Assembly (NCBI GenBank): GCA_018221305.1
Contig: JAAOYK010000001.1
Location: 1-48,625 of the forward strand
From: Candidatus Pacearchaeota archaeon
GTDB lineage: Archaea > Nanobdellota > Nanobdellia > Pacearchaeales > GW2011-AR1
DNA length: 48,625 nucleotides
Direction: 5' to 3'
Shown here: piece by piece, positions 11,801-18,516 of the stretch
How positions within the stretch are numbered: position 1 is the first letter of the stretch
Layout: each line of letters opens with the position of its first letter
The notes under the pieces: generated by a model
What the model was told of the DNA's origin: nothing
Databases searched by the model: none
The model's input: only the letters and a program-made list of their open reading frames with translations
Program-made: the position numbers and the translations under genes

Positions 11801-12987
11801 AGTATTGTTTGTGAACCTGGGCCATTATTTCCTGCTGCAACTACAGCAACAATTCCTGCGTCTACTGCAGTATCTACAGCTTGACTCGCTGGATCATTAG
11901 GATTCCCATTACCTCCTAGGCTTAAACTTATTATATCTACACGGTCTGTTGTATCACCGTCATTGTTTGGGTCTACTGCGCGCTCGATTCCTGCAATAAT
12001 CTGGGCCCAAGATCCAGATCCTCCTGAATTTAAAACTTTATACGCATATAGTTTAGCATCAGGTGCAACCCCTTTAAGAACTCCGTTGCCTGCTGCAATT
12101 CCTGCACAATGTGTCCCATGACCGTGATCATCCATAGGGTCTGCATCATTATTAATAAAATCATAACCATCCAGAACCTTACAATTTGGACCAATGCATC
12201 CTCCAAGGTCTGCATGAGTATAATCAATACCAGTATCAATTATTGCAATAGTTATTCCTTTTCCAGTAACAAATTCTTTAATAATATTATAATAATCCCC
12301 ACTTCCTGTATAATCTCCACTTCCAGTATTAATTTCCTTGGTTTCAACCTCAATATTCCATACACTATCAGCATTAATTAATGGAACAGAATCAACTAAA
12401 GAAACTTTTACTTCACGATTTTGAAAAACCTCTTTTACTCGCGGATCTTGTTTGATCTCTTCAAGATCTTTTGCTTCAATATCCAGATAAATTCCATTAA
12501 ATGATTTTGTATATTCTTGAGTCTTTTTATCTTTAATTTTTTCTTCAAACTTTTTCTTAAAATTATCAACCTTTTGTAAAAGTTCTTCTTTGTACGCTTT
12601 GATATCTGTTTTTATTTGAGAATCTTTTGCATCAGCGATGGTCTTCAAATTTCGAGCTCTCCAATTTCTGTACTGTTTAAGAACTAATTTATGAATTTCA
12701 TAAAATCTATTCATTTTGGTATCATCAGCAAGCTTTTGATATTCAGTGCTTATTTTTCTAAATTCTTTTGCTTCTCTTTCCAGGCCTGTTTTTTTCTCAA
12801 GGATTGGTTCTTCATTAAACTGAACAATATATCCTTGAAAGTCTCCTGATAGGATTTCAAAATTTTCAACATCTTCTGAAACAACATAATCAATTTCATC
12901 AGATTCTATTATTATTTGGCCATGCACCAAACTAATAAGAAATAATAAGATTACTACCAAAACTACTACTAGGTTACCTCTTTTCAT
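2824..12987 (-). CDS. Giant secreted subtilase (S8)-led multidomain surface protein, 3387 aa
   Basis: Signal peptide; propeptide-like N-terminus; S8 triad motifs AIIDTGIDYTHAD, DDHGHGTHCAGIAAG, GTSMATPHIAGVAALI; FG-GAP/VCBS-like GWP...DIDNDGDVEII repeats; FnIII/Ig-like repeats; kelch-like repeats (RILITGGSQTDG, TVLIYGGSMG, RVLLAGGSYT); three Cys-rich repeats; two C-terminal GWNL modules. Confidence 0.95.
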   Translation of the reverse strand: MKRGNLVVVLVVILLFLISLVHGQIIIESDEIDYVVSEDVENFEILSGDFQGYIVQFNEEPILEKKTGLEREAKEFRKISTEYQKLADDTKMNRFYEIHKLVLKQYRNWRARNLKTIADAKDSQIKTDIKAYKEELLQKVDNFKKKFEEKIKDKKTQEYTKSFNGIYLDIEAKDLEEIKQDPRVKEVFQNREVKVSLVDSVPLINADSVWNIEVETKEINTGSGDYTGSGDYYNIIKEFVTGKGITIAIIDTGIDYTHADLGGCIGPNCKVLDGYDFINNDADPMDDHGHGTHCAGIAAGNGVLKGVAPDAKLYAYKVLNSGGSGSWAQIIAGIERAVDPNNDGDTTDRVDIISLSLGGNGNPNDPASQAVDTAVDAGIVAVVAAGNNGPGSQTILSPGTARKAITVGATDKSDNIASFSSRGPVVWSGETMTKPNIVAPGVNICSAQWQNAWSYAQCVDTEHTAISGTSMATPHIAGVAALIKQACPLLTPEDIANTMYDTAIDLGLDPNVQGIGRVDALAAVSYCLNSSGLIAQLTTNGIVQDKVNILGTFTTENFSSYKLEYTKTSIEEWVLIHESSTLPTGEILYSGWDTSLLPEDNYYLRLTLLTTNGKTMIDKNTLTVNNVIIGSPENNSWEVRPAQINIIGSVIGDDTLDHYTIEWAKGENPTSFSTMGVVLTNNGQNTVTNDDLGLINFSFDSDFYTIKLKVFNINSVVKEEEAVIYIENGQLSGWPIDTGSEIMRSPLVADINNDNDKEVILHTEDGYLRVFNADGSELQGWPQYVGSGATTPSIGDIDNDGDVEIIAASKYYINVYNSDGSKVSGWPKYAYYIVNGITVEDIDNNGDLEIMVGDFNGDVHVWNHDGSIFPGFPFSVVPYITSERLNAQRIGDTISVADLNGDGNKELIARTYKTGQYFVIKSDGTLAPNWPQTGNHYGYVSASIGDVDNDYQLEIVASGGAEDESWRFNVWDYEGNLEYTGGSPYMPQTSVALANLDSDPELELVYSTSSDRVLAYNLDGSILPGWPQYLDGTLLTIEGGASSSVVIGDIDGDNSLDIIKSSELAKSGENANLYAWNIFGDLIEGWPKKVPISPDGIDIIYSTPTIDDLDQDGDVEVILGSKDGMIHVWDLEGTYDSSSKDWPMFRHDKRHTSYYESISYDDLPPLDLISHNIIDVTPYSFTINLETSEPTNVTIKLIEAAEVIKTVQDLTTTHTHQVEIFGLDQATKYSYEIEIIDSYKRQRTYLAEAEIFTRTTSNIPAMPTTFYGRVERTNQDLAEGVEVSATWTDVDDNSYTTTSTTLTLEQAQELGDKDLAGYFLFNQERIKAKAGSLIEVSALTDINDPNPVVTATPGGEGIELAEAIILSGDPAEIIITSITDGKAYHEEDFPLNLSYTSSISLASATMTLNSQDPADVLDWEGGDFSYEISPINGLNTLTINVVDILDIPSSKSVNFIVVDDQGPSVTFTYPPRPGSYHYEFSGYATDSFSLLSSCELCVTLDGVCDTEWFPVQTGFQGGDSGWCYHELEKMSRPSGNYTYNFRATDSEGNIGYGTPNHFEWDGVPPPAITGLTVTPIQGETSLRISWNQIDDTDNSFYFYTVNKDGGYYHYKWMSPISNTSFIDTNLVSGQTYSYTVSALDKAYTPGPAVTAYGTVEDTNGPEIVITSPISLKYYNDIVNLEYTVSEVATCIYILNNQEYPIGAPINAIVGANSITVKCTDTDGNVESSPEVIFYIDASPPEIASSYILYYSEPYRHYIFYSFVRDYESYIASNEFCVTMDGVCDTEWQQSTCTRTTPDPIWVCETSVARNSKPDGDYIYNVRTTNTAGTTTYGTVEEFYWDNTDPPAITGLKAIENVLDNSLEISWDPIDDYPFSHYGVKKDGGYSYYKWVSPINNNSFVDSGFLLGQPYSYEVLASDGVNIGPSATISGSFGNSIDPQVTISSPESLRIYDTTLIDLNYVVSKQSTCTYNLNGAEFPMTQTINANTGENIISVSCVDDESRVGTSRQVIFFVDANAGYVWWINATQVLGATNVGLTWSQLTGASSYNIYRAKNYISELNDGALIGTSTSPSYLDFGVDAGETYYYAVTPIYSDGSENTEIHTNGQITTYPPAGPNLTIISPQEIVYNSSPITIDFTTNGPMQSCDYQFDESYQDYSISPPKDVEVAPGYHELRVHCTNYGGVSEWKTINFAFNPDPPAQVTGLSVNRISETRTSELTWNELNIDLFKEYRIYRQESDFTSVSGLTPTANVSSPYVTSYTDEIIGQGNQYFYAITAVDRLGNQNLEVITQELILGDIIPPDQTTGLTVNTVNRENSLDLSWNQDSADDFENYKIYKSYDSFSSVDPDTEISTEIESLSAQGLNHQRRDHASALLSNGKVLTIGGYWASAIFGRSGLKSTDVFDPVKGISGEMVRGPDMYANRRWGEVIGLRNGRALIIGGRDDWGNYPRNEIYDPEINLPPEDNFWQVNGSIYFINDNCDSNIKRYGHALTMLNDGRILITGGSQTDGSENSAEIFDPTTNCFSPAGSMLERRSQHTATLLNDGTVLIYGGSMGYKGEIYDPATNQFTETTGDTIRSSPRGHTGVLLADGRVLLAGGSYTNSAELYHPITGQFTEPLNDMSHVKAAGNAFLLADKTVALVGGFIDQNTETDKVDIYNPQTNTFAPAPKNLRYKRGRHSATQLNNKMIFLSGGDITGLTSVELYGIRANSEFEQIATINKQSTTNFKDTNLVQGETYYYAVTAVDTESNENVGVVSVPGTVYLPITPMIEITYPEDDTYVETKDITISYSSNKIIDSCNYILNNITKVLGQSIEVNDGANHLFLSCIDDEGLTAISKTVVFYFDVSAPEQVTTLQINQVPDTTNIMLIWDINSEPDVSHYNVYSALEEFNDVSLMTSIATINTNSFLEQVAGPGTYYYAVTAVDNAGNENKAVTSTMIEVTDDDTQNPVVTVFDIGGAVYGTVNLQASMVDNNGLRQSCLVCISSDGVCDDEWVSAISEFDVGNKSGNCSYTWDTTNYERKSYTYNFQVTDLSSNVGEGQPVQTLVISPPPLACEDSTQYGDCSINKPQYCEDGQLVDQCQWCGCDSDLLCNESSGNCYQETIEDPVQNCSDGTLYGNCSITKPLYCDEGSLINNCDLCGCEEEYYCGEFKVCEVIPPESQRCSDATPYGNCSITKPLYCGEGSLTDYCSYCGCEQGYECNITTNQCLFVQPKSTLELNLYSGWNLFSIPLILESNSVSEVLKEIEGKYRAVYSYDPLTQNWAVYRAEQTLVSGSNSLTILEADKAYWIDMTQSATITFEGEEISTFQKDLFKGWNLVGFPYLQNLTIATSMSSLNNSYDIVYTYNNENKDWLLYTPYSSGMIDNTLTDMNPGRGYWIFIYETKTWLL
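3370..3845 (-). repeat. Three ~45-aa Cys-rich tandem repeats (CxDxTxYGxCSIxKPxYCxxGxLxxxCxxCGC...)
   Basis: CEDSTQYGDCSINKPQYC..., CSDGTLYGNCSITKPLYC..., CSDATPYGNCSITKPLYC.... Two copies share near-identical DNA (tataatggttttgttatagaacagtttccata). Confidence 0.85.
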
Positions 12988-13027
12988 GATTTTTAAACTT
13001 TTTAGTTGTAAATTTAAAGGTAAAGTG

Positions 13028-13035
13028 CTTTATAA
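13028..13035 (-). promoter_or_regulatory. Candidate TATA box for the giant subtilase gene
   Basis: Minus strand reads GAAAAGAGTTATAAAG; about 40-50 nt upstream of the ATG at 12987, preceded by a purine-rich BRE-like stretch. Confidence 0.45.
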
Positions 13036-13089
13036 CTCTTTTCAAATTCCTAAATTTCTTATTTGTTAGAATTTTATAATGTTGCCTTT

Positions 13090-14727
13090 TTATTCGGCCT
13101 GTTTCATTTCTTTTGACAATTTAAGTTTACCCTTTATGTCAAAACTAGTAATGAATTCATAATATGCTCTAACTAAATATTCAATGTTAACAACTCCGAT
13201 TAGTTGTTTATACATATCAATAATTGGTATTTGATTAAATTTACGTTCATTAACGATTTTAAATCCCTTATATATTGATGTCCCTTGATTCATAGATATA
13301 AGGCTGCTTGACATAATATTTTTTACAATTGTTTTCTTAAAATTCATAGTTTTTTTCATTGCACTAACAACATCTTTCAATGTGACAATACCAACAGGTT
13401 TCTTATTTTTAACAATAACACAATATTCAATATTTTTCATACGAAATATGCTTCTTAAGTTTTCTAACGTCGTATTTTGATTTATTGTATCAACGGTCCT
13501 TGACATTGCTTTACCCATTTTTGGAGGATTTTCAATAAAAAGATTAGTATGACTAAACATATTAAGTATATCAAAATAGTTGACAGTTCCAATAATTTTA
13601 CCTTTTTTTAGGACAACAAGTTCACGAATATTTTTTTCAAGCATTATTGTATACAAATCCCCCATTTTTTTAGAAGGATCGACTGAAATATACTTTTCTC
13701 TCATTAATTTCTTTACAGGCATTTTATCAAGCCCCTTATTGTTATTGATTTTAAAAACTAAATCCTTTTTATTAAGAACACCTTTTAAGATTCCATTAGA
13801 AACTACTGGAAGCATACCAATATTATGAATAACAAACAAATCTATTGCGTCACTAATACTGCCCTCTGGACCAATAAACACGTAATCTTCCTTCATAAAC
13901 TTGCTAACTTTAGTTTTATCAAGACTATATATTGACACTTTTTTTTCTTTTTTTCTTTTTTTCAATTCTCGTTTGATTTTTTCTTTAAGATATAATATTA
14001 TTAATGTTAGAGATCCAATAACTATTATTAAAAGAAAAAGTATACTAAGACCTAAAATAACAGACATTCCTATTTCACTTTTCTTACTAGTAACTTGACC
14101 ACTATTACCATCAGAAATAGGGTTACTTTCTTTATTTTTTTGTTGAAATCCTGTTCCTTTTCTTTCTTCAATAGGTTTAATCTTCCCACTATCAGAACTT
14201 GTAAGCGTGGAATCATTTTCAAGCATTTCTTGTTCTGAGCTGGTGTTGATATCCATGTCAAGCTCAGAAGCATTTATTGTAAAAATAGAAGAAAGATATT
14301 CAATATTTTCCTCTGTTAGATTAAGTTGTAACAGTTGTGATCTATTAATATCTAGAATTATATCATCGGCTTTAACAATTAATGCTGGATAAACTGTTAC
14401 ATTAACTTTATGCCCTAAAGTCTCTAGAATTACTATTGATCCATTTCGTTCATCAATATTTTCTATAACAATTCGATAACGACCAATTATACCTTCATCT
14501 TCAAATCTTTCTGCTGCAGATAAATCAAACGTTTGTGTATCAGAGATCTTAATTACTTTATCATTATCTTGCCATGTTGCAAGAATCTTTGCTCCGGGTA
14601 TACCGCTCCCAGATTTAAGGATAACCTTTCCATATACCAATGTTGGTAAGGGCTCGTCTACAGCATAAACTGTGTTTAAGAATATTAATATGCATATTAT
14701 GTATATTATTATGATTCCTCTTTTCAT
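13090..14727 (-). CDS. Membrane protein: N-terminal YGKV module outside, one TM, four C-terminal CBS domains
   Basis: 545 aa; signal sequence; PTLVYGKVILKSGSGIPGAKILATWQDND...; TM SVILGLSILFLLIIVIGSLTLIILYL + KRELKKRKKEKK; four CBS-like repeats (e.g. ISDAIDLFVIHNIGMLPVVSNGILKGVLNKKDLVF). Confidence 0.9.
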   Translation of the reverse strand: MKRGIIIIYIICILIFLNTVYAVDEPLPTLVYGKVILKSGSGIPGAKILATWQDNDKVIKISDTQTFDLSAAERFEDEGIIGRYRIVIENIDERNGSIVILETLGHKVNVTVYPALIVKADDIILDINRSQLLQLNLTEENIEYLSSIFTINASELDMDINTSSEQEMLENDSTLTSSDSGKIKPIEERKGTGFQQKNKESNPISDGNSGQVTSKKSEIGMSVILGLSILFLLIIVIGSLTLIILYLKEKIKRELKKRKKEKKVSIYSLDKTKVSKFMKEDYVFIGPEGSISDAIDLFVIHNIGMLPVVSNGILKGVLNKKDLVFKINNNKGLDKMPVKKLMREKYISVDPSKKMGDLYTIMLEKNIRELVVLKKGKIIGTVNYFDILNMFSHTNLFIENPPKMGKAMSRTVDTINQNTTLENLRSIFRMKNIEYCVIVKNKKPVGIVTLKDVVSAMKKTMNFKKTIVKNIMSSSLISMNQGTSIYKGFKIVNERKFNQIPIIDMYKQLIGVVNIEYLVRAYYEFITSFDIKGKLKLSKEMKQAE

Positions 14728-14809
14728 ATGTTAATTAATCTAACATAGATAGGTTTAAATTATTTTTGAGAGCATAAATTATTATAAATTAGCTATTTTT
14801 CCCCCTGTT

Positions 14810-15106
14810 ATGGAGACTTATACTCAAAAATATCTTGTAACTCGTTTAATGCACATGCGTCCGTGCATGGAGTTACATGATTACATAATTAATTCAAAAA
14901 AAGAAGCACAAGGCATAGAATATAAACTTTGTAAGGATTCAGAAGAGATTCCAATTAATTGTGATAGTATTTTAGAATTAACACTTTATGGATCAGACCT
15001 AAAAGGACAACATGCAATAATAACCACAACTGGCAATTTTGAAAAAAAGACTTTAAAATATTATAATAATGAGCTTGGAAAAATATTTAGAAAAGCAGAT
15101 GATTAA
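14810..15106 (+). CDS. HPr-like (phosphocarrier-fold) protein
   Basis: 98 aa; RLMHMRPCMELHDYI aligns with the HPr active-site motif G(I/L)HARPA, and INCDSILELTLYG aligns with the (N)xKSIMGVMSLG Ser46 region, at the right spacing and size. Confidence 0.65.
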   Translation: METYTQKYLVTRLMHMRPCMELHDYIINSKKEAQGIEYKLCKDSEEIPINCDSILELTLYGSDLKGQHAIITTTGNFEKKTLKYYNNELGKIFRKADD

Positions 15107-15468
15107 TCTAAATCTCTTATCTTAATTCCTTTCTTTCTTAAATACTCAATAAAATCTTGTTCAGTTTCAAACAAAAAGTTATGTGGTTTTCCATGACCAT
15201 ACTCTTCACAACTATTAATGCTTAATTCTTTGCAGATTTTTGGACGTTTTTCATAAATTGTGCATTTCCAATCTTTATCAAGCTTATTGCAAGGCGTGCT
15301 GAATTGTATGTACCATTCTTTTCCTTCGATAAAAACACTAACATTCTTGTGAATTAAGTACCACAAAATATTTTCATAATCTTTTTCATCTTCTGGAGCA
15401 TCAATTTCTGTTGCAACATATCTGCAACATTTTGCATTACATTCTTTACAATTGAATTCTTTTGCCAT
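15103..15468 (-). CDS. YkgJ-family Cys-cluster (Fe/Zn-chelating) protein
   Basis: MAKEFNCKECNAKCCRYVATEIDAPEDE...FSTPCNKLDKDWKCTIYEKRPKICKELSINSC. ORF track start at 15507 overlaps the upstream gene; the internal Met at 15468 is preferred. Confidence 0.8.
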   Translation of the reverse strand: MAKEFNCKECNAKCCRYVATEIDAPEDEKDYENILWYLIHKNVSVFIEGKEWYIQFSTPCNKLDKDWKCTIYEKRPKICKELSINSCEEYGHGKPHNFLFETEQDFIEYLRKKGIKIRDLD

Positions 15469-16180
15469 TATTAACAAGCCTCCAGAAAAACCCTTTATTT
15501 TTGTCACCTTTTAATTTTTTAAGTTTTCGCACTCTTCGCAGTTCTTTCATATGTTCTGTTGCGATTGTAAAAGTGGTTAGTGGCATCTGAATATGTTTTA
15601 AGATAAAACGTTTAATCTCTTCACTTTTCATCTTCCCAATATCTCTTAATACTATCCCGTTTGCTATTTGAATATTTTCATCTTTATTATAAAGTTCGCC
15701 TTCAATTAATAGTAATGCTGGTTTAATATTTTTATTTTTTGCTAATTGTACTGTTGCATGTATCATCATTCGTTTAATCCATAAGTTTTTTGTTTTTGAT
15801 AATCTGATTATTTCTTTTGTCAGTTTAGGATATTTTAAAAGAATATGTCCAATAATTTCTTTGCCTAAAATGTCACTTTTATCCCAATTAGTTATTTCTT
15901 TAAATTTTGGTTTTAAAAATTTCCATGTGTTTAGATCATATTCTTCTTTGTAAAGTTGCAGTGTATGTAATGCTAAGGATGCTTCTCCTTGATACCCTGA
16001 TTTCCAAAGGCGGTTAAACACCTTATAAAAATCTTTTAATGGATACTCTTCATGAAGCCTTTTTGCCAAAGTTTTCATTTCAGGGACACGTTTCCCATAG
16101 AATTCATGCGGAGCTTTAATAAAATTCTTAATATCTTCTGCAAATTGTTTGTTGCCGAGTTTTTTTAGTTGACGTTTCAT
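15446..16180 (-). CDS. AlkD-like DNA alkylation repair protein (HEAT-like)
   Basis: 244 aa; YGKRVPEMKTLAKRL...LWKSGYQGEASLALHTLQLY...EITNWDKSDILGKEIIGHILLKYP...WIKRMMIHATVQLAKN. Confidence 0.8.
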   Translation of the reverse strand: MKRQLKKLGNKQFAEDIKNFIKAPHEFYGKRVPEMKTLAKRLHEEYPLKDFYKVFNRLWKSGYQGEASLALHTLQLYKEEYDLNTWKFLKPKFKEITNWDKSDILGKEIIGHILLKYPKLTKEIIRLSKTKNLWIKRMMIHATVQLAKNKNIKPALLLIEGELYNKDENIQIANGIVLRDIGKMKSEEIKRFILKHIQMPLTTFTIATEHMKELRRVRKLKKLKGDKNKGFFWRLVNNGKRIQL

Positions 16181-16220
16181 CTAATGTTCTAAAGTGTTTA
16201 TGAAAAATTATCAAAAAAGA

Positions 16221-16787
16221 TTATCGTGATAAAGCCTTTCTTTGCATTGGAACTTTCTTTTCTACTGATACATGTTTTTGTTCTTTTGCTTCTTGTTTTG
16301 ATATTTCTAGGCCTTCTTCACGTGACGCTTCTTTTTTCTCTTTATCTTCTTTAGATTCTTTTTTCTTTTCTTCTTCTGTTTTCTTTTCTTCTTCTTTTTT
16401 CACTTTTGGCTTTTCTTTAACCTTTGTTGTAAGTTTTGCTTTCTTTTTTTCACGTCTTAGTCTTTCAAACCTTATGTTTGCCGGAACATTTACTAATTCA
16501 ACGCGTACTGTATTATTTTCAAACTTTGTTGCTTTGACTTTAATACGCGCTGGCGGTTTTTTCATTCCACGAAAACGTATTTCATTATTTAGATCAATAT
16601 CAATCTTTATTTTACGTGTATCTCTGTCATAAATTTTCATATGTTTAGCAATAAATTGTTTTAATGCTTTGACAGCTTTGGTTGCTCGTTTATATTCTGG
16701 AACTTTTAACCATTCTCGTCTAAGCGGAACAATATATTCACGTGTAAGTACAATCTTATTTTCTGGTTTTTTATCATCTTTTGCCAT
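16221..16787 (-). CDS. rpl31e: Ribosomal protein L31e with long Lys/Glu-rich C-terminal extension
   Basis: NKIVLTREYIVPLRREWLKVPEYKRATKAVKALKQFIAKHMK...DIDLNNEIRFRGMKKPPARIKVKATKFENNTVRVEL matches L31e; then ~90 aa KE-rich tail. Confidence 0.92.
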   Translation of the reverse strand: MAKDDKKPENKIVLTREYIVPLRREWLKVPEYKRATKAVKALKQFIAKHMKIYDRDTRKIKIDIDLNNEIRFRGMKKPPARIKVKATKFENNTVRVELVNVPANIRFERLRREKKKAKLTTKVKEKPKVKKEEEKKTEEEKKKESKEDKEKKEASREEGLEISKQEAKEQKHVSVEKKVPMQRKALSR

Positions 16788-16788
16788 T

Positions 16789-16992
16789 TTAACCTAACTG
16801 TTGCTTTTTTTGACGTCTTGGTTTAATTTTTAATTTTGTCCTCATCCAATGCCTTTTAACATGTGTAACGCTTGACGGGTGTGCTTTCTTGCCCATTCCC
16901 ATTTTCTTTACAACTACCCATACTGGTGCCCATTTTGTCTTTTTATTTTGACGTGTAAGTTTCACTTTTTTTTGATATTTTGGTTTTCCCAT
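16789..16992 (-). CDS. rpl39e: Ribosomal protein L39e (with internal extension)
   Basis: 67 aa basic; KKTKWAPVWVVVKKMGMGKKAHPSSVTHVKRHWMRTKLKI; lies between S19e and L31e. Confidence 0.85.
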   Translation of the reverse strand: MGKPKYQKKVKLTRQNKKTKWAPVWVVVKKMGMGKKAHPSSVTHVKRHWMRTKLKIKPRRQKKQQLG

Positions 16993-16994
16993 TT

Positions 16995-17627
16995 TTAATT
17001 TCCTTCCTCTTGTTTATTTTCTTGTACTTCTTCCTTGCTTTCTTTAGTATTTTCTTTAATTTCTTCAGTTTTATTTTCTTGTACTTCTTCTTGTATGTTT
17101 TTTTCTATTTTTTCTTTCATCTCTTGTATAATTTCTTCCTTGCTTTCTTTAGTATTTTCTTGTATTTCTTCAGTCTGATTTTCTAGTTTTTTATTTATTT
17201 GAGGCTTATCTTTACTAATACTTTCTAAAAATTCTCTTCCTTTAGCTGTTAATCTTCTCCCAGCCCGTTTACCTGGAGTGTTTTCTTTTTCTAAGAGTTC
17301 TACACTTTCTGCTTGTTGTAGAATTGTTCGAATAATTTTCCCACTAGCTTTTCTGAAACGTTCTGGTTTAAATCCTCTATTTTTTTTACTTCCATAACGT
17401 GTTCTTAATCTGTTAACCCCAACGACTTTATGAATATATATTTGTCTTAATATTGATGCTGCACGCTTGTGCCAGAAATCATCATTTGTTGGCGGTTTAA
17501 TTTTTGATGTACCAGTTTTAACAAATTGGCTCCATTCAGGCGCACTAAACTCTTGCATTTGTTCCAAAGCTTGTGCTAATAATTCATTATATTCATTTGC
17601 CGGTATACTATATATTGTGCTTACCAT
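16995..17627 (-). CDS. rps19e: Ribosomal protein S19e with repetitive acidic C-terminal extension
   Basis: EWSQFVKTGTSKIKPPTNDDFWHKRAASILRQIYIHKVVGVNRLRTRYGSKKNRGFKPERFRKASGKIIRTILQQAE...GRRLTAKGREFLE; tail of EIQENTKESKEE-type repeats. Confidence 0.93.
   Translation of the reverse strand: MVSTIYSIPANEYNELLAQALEQMQEFSAPEWSQFVKTGTSKIKPPTNDDFWHKRAASILRQIYIHKVVGVNRLRTRYGSKKNRGFKPERFRKASGKIIRTILQQAESVELLEKENTPGKRAGRRLTAKGREFLESISKDKPQINKKLENQTEEIQENTKESKEEIIQEMKEKIEKNIQEEVQENKTEEIKENTKESKEEVQENKQEEGN
17018..17175 (-). repeat. Internal near-duplicate repeat encoding the S19e tail
   Basis: cttccttgctttctttagtattttctt occurs twice (about 17030 and 17140), encoding KENTKESKEE copies; 'attttcttgtacttcttc' also recurs. 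Confidence 0.7.
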
Positions 17628-17742
17628 TTGTTTTGTAATTGTTTATTTAGGTCATTCCTTACGGAATTAGATCAGTTTTTATTAGCTGTATAACCTAAAA
17701 ACTCTTAAGAAATTGCATTTATAAAGCTTATGTATATCGTAT

Positions 17743-18180
17743 TTAAGTAACTTTTTTCTTTGTCATATCAATAGTAATAATCTCAGTACTTCCAAGTTTT
17801 CTAGTATAATTTTCATAATCATTAGGATTTCTCATATATTCTTCAGACAGTTTATTAATTAAAGGTGTGTTAGCAACTCTGTATAATTGTATTGATTGAT
17901 GTTTTGCTTTTAAGTCTCTTAAAAAGTCAATACCACTTAAAAGATCAGTCATTGCTTTTTCTTTTGTTTTTCCAACTCCAATTTGGTCTGTTAATATACA
18001 ATGATTTATATATTTTTTATCTTTAGGTGAGTAATAAAGAAACGATGCTGACAAAAATCCACTTTCTTTAGCTATTGATTTAAAAGATTTACTCGCAAGA
18101 TCTGAATCAAATAAAAGTAAACTTGCTAAACCAACTTGGCAACCTCTTATAAAATCTCTTCTGGATAACTCTTCTTCCAT
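17743..18180 (-). CDS. Hypothetical protein with predicted Tat signal peptide
   Basis: 145 aa; N-terminus LSRRDFIRGCQVGLASLLLFDSDLA fits the S-R-R-x-F-(L/I)-K twin-arginine motif plus hydrophobic stretch. Confidence 0.65.
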   Translation of the reverse strand: MEEELSRRDFIRGCQVGLASLLLFDSDLASKSFKSIAKESGFLSASFLYYSPKDKKYINHCILTDQIGVGKTKEKAMTDLLSGIDFLRDLKAKHQSIQLYRVANTPLINKLSEEYMRNPNDYENYTRKLGSTEIITIDMTKKKVT

Positions 18181-18291
18181 TTCTAATACAATGCTTAGAA
18201 TTATTTAAACTTTGTTGTATTACTAAATAAACTCTTTTTATTGTTAATGCTTTGCACAAATTTTTATAAACTTAATTTTTGATTTAACAGC

Positions 18292-18513
18292 ATGAAAAAT
18301 AAACTAGCTATCACAACCTGGTTTGCAGGGGTAGCAATTTGTGCTGGACTTTTTTATTCTGTATCTAAAAATTATGAGATTCTTGATAGTTACGATCCAA
18401 ATAATAAATTTCAAAAACAAGTTAGTGATCAGAATAAAATAATAGACCCAAACAATTATCAATTATTAAAGGGTACGGGGATTGAAAAAATTTTAGCTAC
18501 TGATTCTGAATAA
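18292..18513 (+). CDS. Small membrane/secreted hypothetical protein
   Basis: 73 aa; single N-terminal hydrophobic segment LAITTWFAGVAICAGLFYSV. Confidence 0.5.
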   Translation: MKNKLAITTWFAGVAICAGLFYSVSKNYEILDSYDPNNKFQKQVSDQNKIIDPNNYQLLKGTGIEKILATDSE

Positions 18514-18516
18514 TTG

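Noticed and set aside
5321-12381. Numerous small plus-strand ORFs inside the giant subtilase gene
   Set aside because: Antisense to a long ORF with clear domains; no promoter or family evidence.
16980-17186. 68-aa poly-Phe/Leu ORF (+)
   Set aside because: Antisense of the S19e Lys/Glu tail; compositional artefact.
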